From Pseudopedobacter saltans DSM 12145 (GTDB lineage: Bacteria; Bacteroidota; Bacteroidia; Sphingobacteriales; Sphingobacteriaceae): a stretch of 64,000 bases of DNA. Location of the stretch: the NCBI RefSeq assembly GCF_000190735.1, contig NC_015177.1, positions 1,116,001-1,180,000 of the forward strand, read 5' to 3'. Of this stretch, positions 27,323-34,585 are shown piece after piece (the stretch's first letter is position 1; each line of letters starts with the position of its first letter). The position numbers were made by a program, and so were the translations under genes. Below the pieces are notes generated by a model. That model was not told the origin of the DNA, made no database searches, and saw nothing but the letters and a program-made list of their open reading frames with translations.

Positions 27323-27823
27323 CTATTCTGGGTCTGCTATCATCATTGGGGCAACGCCTGCAAATCCCGGATCTTGAATTACACCAGAAACTGTAATTAA
27401 GTCGATATCGGTATCTGATGCCTTGAAATCTAACTTACCAAAGCAACTTACTTTTGGAATCGTTAAGATTTCGCCAGTTTCCAAAGTAAATCTTAACGAT
27501 TTTATCTTGGGTGTTTTCACCTTAGGCGCATTCCACGTTTCTTTAGTCGACACGGTTGTTTTAGTACCGCCTAGCCACATTACTTTGCTATCTGCGCTCA
27601 AATCCATAATAGATAATTCTATGTTTTGCGCACCAGGTTGTTGTCTGGTAATTTTAGGATTTGCATCGCCTTGTTTAAAGTGATTGGTAGTTGTCGGATC
27701 TTCCTCCGTAATCACAATCGTATCTTTGTAAGGCTCAATCTCCGCCCATCCGGTTGAAGTTCCGTCTACTTCATTATAAGTGCCAACTTCCGACTTGATG
27801 ACACCGTATTTGTATTTTCCCAT
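27323..27823 (-). CDS. Probable tail tube protein
   Basis: 166 residues, acidic and beta-rich, with the start MGKYKYGVIKSEVGTY and an IELSIMDLSAD segment like phage tail-tube and major tail proteins. It precedes the chaperone and tape-measure genes, the standard order for siphovirus tails. Confidence 0.6.
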   Translation of the reverse strand: MGKYKYGVIKSEVGTYNEVDGTSTGWAEIEPYKDTIVITEEDPTTTNHFKQGDANPKITRQQPGAQNIELSIMDLSADSKVMWLGGTKTTVSTKETWNAPKVKTPKIKSLRFTLETGEILTIPKVSCFGKLDFKASDTDIDLITVSGVIQDPGFAGVAPMMIADPE

Positions 27824-27859
27824 ACCTTATATATATGTATGATTAAAAAAATTAGTTAA

Positions 27860-28300
27860 TTACTCTCCAGCACCTTCGCCAGCTCCAGACTCGTCAGGAT
27901 TGCCGCCTTTGTCTGCATCAGCTCCAGACTCGTCACCGCCAGTACTTTCTACTTTAGACTTTGTACTTTCTACTTTACCAGCTTCTAACTCCGAAATTTT
28001 CTCTTTCAGCTTATCCAAGCCAATATTTTTTGCAGCTTTACCTCCGAGAGCTTCAAGCTTTGCCATTAAAGCGATACGCTCATCATCACCAGTACTTTCA
28101 ACTTTCGACTCTGTACTTTCTACTTTTAACACATCTCTGCGCTTAATCGCATCCACTTCCTTATTTCCTAAGGACTTCGCATGATTTTTCGCATCAGAAG
28201 CATTAAAGAATGCTTGATCATCGGAGGTCACATGGAACTCTTCTACATTAGGATGTTGCTTAAAAATAAGCTGCATCTTGTGTTTTCTCTCGTCTGTCAT
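27860..28300 (-). CDS. Phage protein with KVEST repeats
   Basis: 146 residues. The first 60 are basic and helical. The C-terminal 85 contain two pairs of the repeat KVEST-x-S-KVEST (about residues 62-73 and 112-123) separated by a Lys/Leu helix, then an acidic Gly/Asp/Glu tail. The DNA shows short repeats of the type GTACTTTCTACTTT. Start overlaps the endolysin stop as ATGA. Function unknown. Confidence 0.6.
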   Translation of the reverse strand: MTDERKHKMQLIFKQHPNVEEFHVTSDDQAFFNASDAKNHAKSLGNKEVDAIKRRDVLKVESTESKVESTGDDERIALMAKLEALGGKAAKNIGLDKLKEKISELEAGKVESTKSKVESTGGDESGADADKGGNPDESGAGEGAGE

Positions 28301-28818
28301 TTTATGAGATTTTTAAGTTTTACAATTAATGATTGCGGTTGTAAGAACAGGGCGGTTACTATAGCAACCGCACCTGCAAACCAAACCCACCACGGTATAT
28401 TTTGGGTGACTGTCTTAGCCACCGTCTTGGTGATAGTTACCTGCTTGGTTACAAGCTTGGTCTCTTTCACCGTTCTTTTTAAAATCTTAGTTTGCTCTTT
28501 GCTGCTCTGCTTTTCCTCGCTATGGTTTTGCTCCTGCGAGCTGTAAATGGCAGAGCTGGCCGAGCCTTCCAAACTGCCATCGGTATTTATCTTTCCTACA
28601 AAATCAAACAGGGTATAACCTTTGACTTTGTAAGCATTACCCAATCGCCATGCATCACTCTCTTTACTGGTGGTTGCCTTTTCCTCGGCTTTTTCAGTAG
28701 TGGTTTCACTCTTGTAAGAGCTATTTTTATCTGACTGACTATTTCGGCTCACCTTACACCCAGTAAGGCAGATGCACAGGGCGATTAGTAATGTTATTGT
28801 TTTAAGCCATGTTTTCAC
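28297..28818 (-). CDS. In-frame internal u-spanin-like lipoprotein
   Basis: A GTG at 28818, in the endolysin frame, would start VKTWLKTITLLIALCICLTG with a lipobox Cys, giving a 173-residue protein: outer-membrane lipid anchor, about 110 hydrophilic residues, and an inner-membrane helix near the C-terminus. This is the layout of unimolecular spanins such as T1 gp11, which fuse the two membranes at the last step of lysis. Internal initiation is inferred; no strong ribosome site is visible. Confidence 0.5.
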   Translation of the reverse strand: MKTWLKTITLLIALCICLTGCKVSRNSQSDKNSSYKSETTTEKAEEKATTSKESDAWRLGNAYKVKGYTLFDFVGKINTDGSLEGSASSAIYSSQEQNHSEEKQSSKEQTKILKRTVKETKLVTKQVTITKTVAKTVTQNIPWWVWFAGAVAIVTALFLQPQSLIVKLKNLIK

Positions 28819-29202
28819 GTCAAAACAAGGGCATTCCTTTTTCACGTTAGGGAAATCACGATGTCCTTTTATTTCCGCATTCGGAAACCTGGCTTTTAAT
28901 TCCTTTAATAGTTTAATTTGCGAGGCTACCTGCGCTGGTGTTCTGTTATCAACCGCTTTGCCTTTTGCATCAATACCACCTATATAAGCAATATGGATAC
29001 TCACGCTGTTGAAACCTGCCACACCATTACTGATTTGCTCAATCGGAAACGTGTTTACTATTTCGCCATCAGCTTTTATCATGTAATGATAGCCGGGGTT
29101 TTTCCAGCCCAAAACCGTCTTCCAGTAGTTCATAATACTAGCTATGGTAGTATTATGAGGCGTAGCCGTACAATGGACAACCAAGTATTTAATTGTTCTC
29201 AT
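28297..29202 (-). CDS. Endolysin: N-acetylmuramoyl-L-alanine amidase with C-terminal membrane tail
   Basis: About 301 residues from ATG 29202 (a frame start at 29226 also exists, inside the holin gene). Residues 1-130 are an Amidase_2 domain with zinc ligands in LVVHCTA, IKGHRDF and ECPCFD. The rest is unexpected: a hydrophobic stretch ending in a perfect lipobox LTGC, a Ser/Lys/Glu-rich coil, and a C-terminal transmembrane helix (NIPWWVWFAGAVAIVTALFL). The amidase cuts the peptidoglycan amide bond during lysis. Overlaps the holin gene. Confidence 0.85.
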   Translation of the reverse strand: MRTIKYLVVHCTATPHNTTIASIMNYWKTVLGWKNPGYHYMIKADGEIVNTFPIEQISNGVAGFNSVSIHIAYIGGIDAKGKAVDNRTPAQVASQIKLLKELKARFPNAEIKGHRDFPNVKKECPCFDVKTWLKTITLLIALCICLTGCKVSRNSQSDKNSSYKSETTTEKAEEKATTSKESDAWRLGNAYKVKGYTLFDFVGKINTDGSLEGSASSAIYSSQEQNHSEEKQSSKEQTKILKRTVKETKLVTKQVTITKTVAKTVTQNIPWWVWFAGAVAIVTALFLQPQSLIVKLKNLIK

Positions 29203-29725
29203 CTCTGTTGCTGGTGAATAGATCAAGAAGTTTATCCTGTAGCTTTTTAATCCAATGTGTTTTGTCCTTACCTACTATTACCGCCACGTTTTCCACAATA
29301 CTGATCAGCAACTCCCAAACTATCTGGCATAAGAAAAAGAGGTATAACCAGTCGAATACAGTTGTAGCAGCTACTTTGCCCTGTGCCTCGAAATTGACCG
29401 AGAACACATAAGGCAAGGCAATAAGGAGCAGGTAGCAAACTGCTTTGATAGAGAATCTGGTAACCTTGAAACTTTCAATCGGCTCTCTCTTAATTATGGA
29501 TGCTATAAGACCGCTACCTAGTTCGATAACGAACCCGGACAATAGCACATAAAAGGCAAATTCATCCAGTCCAAACAATCGGTTAACAATAACAGCGATT
29601 GCGCTTAGTATGCCTCCCGTAGTAGTTGCGTGTAAATATTTAGAGCTGGGATTCAGACTGAATGCAAACTCACCAAAAGAACCATAGTCGAAGCTTAGCA
29701 GAAGCCTATCAAAGAAGTTTTTCAT
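29189..29725 (-). CDS. Phage holin
   Basis: 178 residues with about four membrane helices (30-50, 57-78, 93-112, 125-147) and a charged C-terminal tail, like phage_holin_4-type proteins. Placed between the major capsid gene and the endolysin, with which it overlaps. Would time lysis by permeabilising the inner membrane. Confidence 0.8.
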   Translation of the reverse strand: MKNFFDRLLLSFDYGSFGEFAFSLNPSSKYLHATTTGGILSAIAVIVNRLFGLDEFAFYVLLSGFVIELGSGLIASIIKREPIESFKVTRFSIKAVCYLLLIALPYVFSVNFEAQGKVAATTVFDWLYLFFLCQIVWELLISIVENVAVIVGKDKTHWIKKLQDKLLDLFTSNRDENN

Positions 29726-29744
29726 TGCTTATTCTCCTGCTTTA

Positions 29745-30629
29745 TTATGCGCCCTCTACGATAGCGCCGATTGCCTCATTTTTAATTGGCAAAGCGATAA
29801 AGTAATGACGATAGTTAATTAAATGAGCCTGACCTGTTGTTGTTGGTGCATCGTAGTATTGTTTTAAAATACCCGTCTTCTTACCAATATTGTCAACTTG
29901 GAAAGCTACAGAAGCTTGTTGCTCTGTTGTTGGCACAGCACCCCATGCCAATTTAGCCCCAGCAGTAGTATAATATGGGTTAGAGATATAGGTGTAAATC
30001 TCAAATCCAGCAACCAACTTGTTTACCTTACCAGTATTATGATCTACCAGTAAATCACCAAAGCGATTTCTATCTCCTAGTAATTTATTATACTGGCGAG
30101 ATGATAAAACAATCCTTCTACCAGACTCATCTACTTGCGCATCATCAAACTTTCCTTTGAGTGCCACTAAAGCTTCATACACATCTTCTGAAGTGTAATT
30201 TGCTGGTAAAAAGACAATGGGTGTACTAGCTGTATTTGACGCTGGTGCAATTGCATGGATAGCCTTTTTAAATTTCAAGCGATTAATCACTTGAATATGT
30301 CCTTTAGTCGCACTATCAATCTTATCATAAGAAGCGCCCAAAGCGGCATCTTCGCCTATTCTAGTTGCTAGAGTTTGTATTTTATCCAAACTGATGGTTT
30401 TTGAACCATCGGTATGATCTTCGACATCTATTGGATAAGTTGTGTTGTTCAATAATACGCCTGGCGTAAATGTTTCCAACGGTATGTTAATGGTGTTTTT
30501 ATCGGTAATTGGGTCTACCGTTAATTGAGCGTCTAGCTCATCAATACCATCTAAAAAAGTTGCTACGTGATCCGTAGAAAGCTTTTTCCTTACTCTACTT
30601 TGCCATACTTCAGGGAAATTACCTGCCAT
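29745..30629 (-). CDS. Major capsid protein
   Basis: 294 residues. Follows the protease/scaffold gene. Features expected of an HK97-fold capsid protein: an extended N-arm, a long helix region (DVYEALVALKGKFDDAQV) and the segment GRRIVLSSRQYNKLLGD typical of this group. No frameshift or truncation. Confidence 0.82.
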   Translation of the reverse strand: MAGNFPEVWQSRVRKKLSTDHVATFLDGIDELDAQLTVDPITDKNTINIPLETFTPGVLLNNTTYPIDVEDHTDGSKTISLDKIQTLATRIGEDAALGASYDKIDSATKGHIQVINRLKFKKAIHAIAPASNTASTPIVFLPANYTSEDVYEALVALKGKFDDAQVDESGRRIVLSSRQYNKLLGDRNRFGDLLVDHNTGKVNKLVAGFEIYTYISNPYYTTAGAKLAWGAVPTTEQQASVAFQVDNIGKKTGILKQYYDAPTTTGQAHLINYRHYFIALPIKNEAIGAIVEGA

Positions 30630-30681
30630 TTTCTTAAATTTTTGGGTTAATCAATTATTTGCTTATCCGTGGTTGATTGGT

Positions 30682-31683
30682 TTAAGCAAACAGCTTTGCG
30701 TAACCTGTTGGGTTGTTGTTTTTAAATGCCAGTTGTTGCTCTAATGGCATAGCTGCAAACTCATCTACATTTTTAGGCTCAGCACCAAGAGCAGCACCGC
30801 CCGGATTATTTACCTGGCTACCTAAAGAAGTCTTACCCGGCAATCCATCGATAATAGATTTGGCACCATCGAAGCCCAGCGCTACAAATGTTTCTTTTTG
30901 TGTGGCCGATATCTTACCATCAGTTACCGCCTGATCTACCAAAGCCGTAAGCGCTACTGCCTTTTCCGCATTAATCTGATTTTGCAAACCTTCACGGGCA
31001 GTTTTTTCTAGTTGATGCGCTGTCATTTCAGCCGTTAGCTTTGTACCCAACTGCTCAATAAGGTTATTAACCTCGTTTTCAGTTTCCGCACTGGCACTTA
31101 AGCCAACACCAACCAGCACCGCAACGGCCTGCGCTGATAATTTGAATTTTTCCATTTTTGTCGTTTTTGATTTATCCTGTTTGTCGTAAGTTTTAATAGG
31201 AGGTCTTTCTGGCTTTTCATCTTGAGGCATTGCAGAAAGCATGATACCACGAATCTCTTTGCTATCCATTTCTTTATCATCTGCAAACAGCTTCACGCAA
31301 TCGGCATTGCTTGGAATGTCTACTATCGAACCCTCAAAAGCTTCACTATTATGTAATTCAAGATTACCGTCAGCACCTTCATGAAAAGTTGTTTCTTTGG
31401 TAAAGTGTAGATAAATGGAAGCTCCTTTTAAAAATCCACGCTCAACTTTTCCAGCAATTTTTTTGCTTTCTGGATCATCCAAATCAAATACCGGATCAGC
31501 TAAAAGCTTAGTGCCTTCTATTCGGATGTTCTCCCAACGGCCATGTACCTCGCCACGTCTGTGCATATATAATAGCACTGCATTTTCTTTAAACCTGTCC
31601 AGTTTAATTTTATCGTTTGGCACTCTAAAACCGTAGCTGTTAACCTTGGTCTCATCGTTAAGAATAAATGACTTTTTAGACAT
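30682..31683 (-). CDS. Prohead protease fused to scaffold
   Basis: 333 residues. Residues 1-150 resemble a caudoviral (S78/U35-like) maturation protease: LLYMHRRGEVHGRW holds the likely catalytic His, and GFLKGASIYL the Ser. Residues 180-290 are a coiled scaffold, as in Mu gpI/gpZ. It is the first gene of the minus-strand structural operon and diverges from the terminase genes. Confidence 0.8.
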   Translation of the reverse strand: MSKKSFILNDETKVNSYGFRVPNDKIKLDRFKENAVLLYMHRRGEVHGRWENIRIEGTKLLADPVFDLDDPESKKIAGKVERGFLKGASIYLHFTKETTFHEGADGNLELHNSEAFEGSIVDIPSNADCVKLFADDKEMDSKEIRGIMLSAMPQDEKPERPPIKTYDKQDKSKTTKMEKFKLSAQAVAVLVGVGLSASAETENEVNNLIEQLGTKLTAEMTAHQLEKTAREGLQNQINAEKAVALTALVDQAVTDGKISATQKETFVALGFDGAKSIIDGLPGKTSLGSQVNNPGGAALGAEPKNVDEFAAMPLEQQLAFKNNNPTGYAKLFA

Positions 31684-31821
31684 CCTTGATAAACTTTTTG
31701 TAATTGTTAAAGCCCAAAAGTGAAGCGAAAAAAGAGGGTAGCGAATTAGTTGTGCAACCCTTGCAGAGAAATTTAAAATCGGGGCGTTTTCGGGGTTCTT
31801 TTGCTCAACAACTAAGGAATT
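31684..31821. promoter_or_regulatory. Divergent late-gene control region
   Basis: 138 bp between the starts of the two structural operons. Both late transcription units must start here. No TAnnTTTG match is evident, which fits promoters that need a phage activator (like Mu C). The activator gene was not identified. Confidence 0.4.
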
Positions 31822-32286
31822 ATGGCAAAGGAAAAGACAACTACTAGGGCGAAATCAGGAGCAAACAAAGAAGCTCAAAAAGAACATGCCTACTACTTGT
31901 TTATGTCTAAAATCCCACAAAAGGAAATTGCATCTCGTGTGGGCGTTACAGAAAAGACAGTTACCAAATGGAAAGATGAAGGTGGTTGGGAAGCCAAGCG
32001 AGCAGCCAAGACCATCAGCATGGACGAGCTGGTTACAAAAGCTTTGGGCAAAATCAATGAGTTACTGGATAGTCCGGAGTTTAATGCCGATTCCTTTTCT
32101 AAAGCAGTTGCACAATTAAAGTCTTTAAAAACATCCAATACGGTTGATGATGAGATTATGACGTTCATGAGTTTTCAGAACTTTCTAATCCAAAACCGAA
32201 TTAACGAAGGCTTAACCGAAGAGTTTATTAAACAAGTAGTTCGTCAGCAGGATAACTATATTCAAATACGTCTGGGCAATGGCTAA
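31822..32286 (+). CDS. Terminase small subunit-like protein
   Basis: 154 residues. A helix-turn-helix (QKEIASRVGVTEKTVTKWKDEG, about residues 33-54) is followed by a helical oligomerisation region. Directly upstream of, and overlapping by 8 bp, the large terminase gene. Would recognise phage DNA and recruit the motor. Confidence 0.82.
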   Translation: MAKEKTTTRAKSGANKEAQKEHAYYLFMSKIPQKEIASRVGVTEKTVTKWKDEGGWEAKRAAKTISMDELVTKALGKINELLDSPEFNADSFSKAVAQLKSLKTSNTVDDEIMTFMSFQNFLIQNRINEGLTEEFIKQVVRQQDNYIQIRLGNG

Positions 32287-33787
32287 GAAAATCAATAAGG
32301 ATATTCTACAGCGTTGGCAAGATCGTATTGCTTGGATTCGCTCGGCTTCCTTTAACAAAGAGGAGACCAGGGCAGAGAAAGATGCCCGTATTGCCAGAGC
32401 TAGGAAAGACTACAACTATTTTGTAAGTGAGTATTTTCCGCATTTAGCCAGAAAGCAAAACGGAAAGTTTCAAACTCAGGCAGCAAACTATCTTTTGCGT
32501 ACCAAACAAACAAGGGCGCTTTTCGAGTGGGCTCGTGGTCATGCTAAGTCATCACATTTATCTCTTTTAATTCCGCTTTGGTTAAAAATTCAAGAGCCTA
32601 GAGAAATCAATGTAATGATATTGGTTTCTAAATCGCAAGATGCAGCCATTGGTTTACTTTCAGATTTACAGGCAGAGCTACAGTACAATGAACGTTATAT
32701 CGCTGACTTTGGCTTACAGGTAAAAACAGGCGATTGGGCTGAGGGAAAATTCAGAACTACAGACGGCTGCATGTTCGTAGCTCTGGGGCGTGGCCAGTCT
32801 CCACGTGGTTTAAAAGACAGAGGCAAAAGACCGGATTATATTGTCATTGATGACATTGATGATGATGAAATCATTGGTAACAGTAAAAGAATTGGTAAAG
32901 CTTTAGACTGGTGTTTATCTGCCCTGTTTGGAACTATGGAGGGCGGGCGTGGCCGTTTTGTAATGGTTGGTAACCGGATAGGTAAAGACAGCATTCTAAG
33001 TAGATACGCAACCGCTCCGGGTTTATTCCACACCAAAGTAAACATCTTAAACAAAGAAGGGCTACCTAGTTGGATAGAGAACTATTCGCAAGAAGAAGTA
33101 CAAGCCATGCGTGACTTTATTGGCGAAAGGCGCTTTCAAAAAGAGTACATGAACAACCCGGTTAACGAGGGGACAATATTCTTAGAAAAGCACATTCGAT
33201 ACGGTAAGATACTGGATTTAAAGTTTTACAAATCCTTAATCTGTTATACCGACCCATCTTTTAAAGATAGCTCAACAGCAGATTACAAGGCTACCATGCT
33301 AATTGGCAAAGCTCCCACTGGTGAGTATCATTTAATAAAAGCTTTCGCAGATCAGACCAGTGCATCTATGATGGTGCAATGGCATTATGATATCAATGAT
33401 TATATCAATGGCAAAGTTCCGGTGCTTTACTATATGGAAAGCAATTTTTTACAGGATTTAATACTGGAAGAGTTCAGAACCGTTGGCAATTCGTACGGCC
33501 ATCAAATCCCAATTCGTGGAGACTCCAGAAAAAAGCCGGATAAGTTTAGCCGTATCGAAGCCATGCAGCCACTTTTCGAGCGTGGTTTAATCATCATTAA
33601 CGAAAAGGAGAAAGATAGCAATGGTGTAAAGGTTTTGGTTGAGCAGCTTTTGATGTTTGAAAAAGGAAGCCGAACAAATGATGATGCTCCAGATGCTTTA
33701 GAAGGTGCAGTATTCCTATTGAACAAAAGAACGCAAACATCGCAAGCCAGCTATGCTTTTGGCAGGCGATCTAATCACAGATTTTAA
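32279..33787 (+). CDS. Terminase large subunit
   Basis: 502 residues. The ATPase Walker A-like loop is WARGHAKSSH near residue 83 and Walker B is YIVIDDIDDDE near 185. The C-terminal nuclease shows ICYTDPSFKDS near 325 and NDDAPDALEGAVFLL near 470. Packages DNA by headful; in Mu-type phages it also cuts flanking host DNA. Confidence 0.92.
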   Translation: MAKKINKDILQRWQDRIAWIRSASFNKEETRAEKDARIARARKDYNYFVSEYFPHLARKQNGKFQTQAANYLLRTKQTRALFEWARGHAKSSHLSLLIPLWLKIQEPREINVMILVSKSQDAAIGLLSDLQAELQYNERYIADFGLQVKTGDWAEGKFRTTDGCMFVALGRGQSPRGLKDRGKRPDYIVIDDIDDDEIIGNSKRIGKALDWCLSALFGTMEGGRGRFVMVGNRIGKDSILSRYATAPGLFHTKVNILNKEGLPSWIENYSQEEVQAMRDFIGERRFQKEYMNNPVNEGTIFLEKHIRYGKILDLKFYKSLICYTDPSFKDSSTADYKATMLIGKAPTGEYHLIKAFADQTSASMMVQWHYDINDYINGKVPVLYYMESNFLQDLILEEFRTVGNSYGHQIPIRGDSRKKPDKFSRIEAMQPLFERGLIIINEKEKDSNGVKVLVEQLLMFEKGSRTNDDAPDALEGAVFLLNKRTQTSQASYAFGRRSNHRF

Positions 33788-33815
33788 ACCGCATTTAAAT
33801 CAAATTTCAATACAA

Positions 33816-34124
33816 ATGAAAAAGTCTTTAAAACGTATCGGAGTTGTAGCAAGCGCAATAGCTGCTACTTTGTTGGCCACTCCAAAAACACAGGCTACAA
33901 CCACACATCAGGTGCAAGAGCAGAAAGCTGCAAGGTTAGATAATCGTACTAAAAAAACGGTGCATGTAGAAAATCACCGGAGCGGTTTAGACCTGGTTAC
34001 ACATTACCCAAAGGTTGGACTTTCTCCCAAAGAGTACGGTATGCGCTTTGGCAATGGCAAAAGCCGGAAAGGCAAAACCAATTTTAAAAGATTGTCTCAC
34101 CAGTACAAAGTTAGGAGGCGATAA
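33816..34124 (+). CDS. Small basic phage protein with signal-like N-terminus
   Basis: 102 residues from ATG 33816 (a longer frame opens at 33753, inside the terminase gene). MKKSLKRIGVVASAIAATLL looks like a signal or membrane segment; the remainder is Lys/Arg-rich. Ends one base before the Gp36-like start. No homologue recognised. Confidence 0.5.
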   Translation: MKKSLKRIGVVASAIAATLLATPKTQATTTHQVQEQKAARLDNRTKKTVHVENHRSGLDLVTHYPKVGLSPKEYGMRFGNGKSRKGKTNFKRLSHQYKVRRR

Positions 34125-34583
34125 ATGGCATTTCTAACCATTCAAGAATTAAAGACAGTAGCCCGTCAGGAGCATGTGCAGGTAATTGCCAGTATGGATG
34201 ACATGATCATTCAGGAATGCATCAACTCCGGTATTACCGAGGTGATGAGCAGGCTAACACCTTCTACAAAGCGAGTTGCTTATGATGGCCGCACTCGATA
34301 CGATGTGCAAGCCATATTCACAGCAGAAGGGAACCAACGTAATGCTTTGATTTTAGCATATACGAAAGTGGTTGCACTATGGCACCTTATCATCAGAGGT
34401 AATGCAGGTGTGCATTATGAAGTAATAGAAGCCAGATACGACAGAGCTATCGAATATTTAAAAGACTTGGCATCAGGAGATGCTACAGACTTAACACTTC
34501 CGGCTTTACCAGAAGAAAGCGAGGAAACAAACAAGCCTTTGCCTTTTCGCATGGGGAGCAGGAAAAAATTTAATCACGAGTAA
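34125..34583 (+). CDS. Mu Gp36-like protein (DUF1320)
   Basis: 152 residues. FLTIQELKTVARQEHVQVI at the start and the helical IQECINSGITEVMSRL segment match the DUF1320 / Mu gp36 head-tail adaptor family. Lies between terminase and portal genes. Confidence 0.8.
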   Translation: MAFLTIQELKTVARQEHVQVIASMDDMIIQECINSGITEVMSRLTPSTKRVAYDGRTRYDVQAIFTAEGNQRNALILAYTKVVALWHLIIRGNAGVHYEVIEARYDRAIEYLKDLASGDATDLTLPALPEESEETNKPLPFRMGSRKKFNHE

Positions 34584-34585
34584 CA

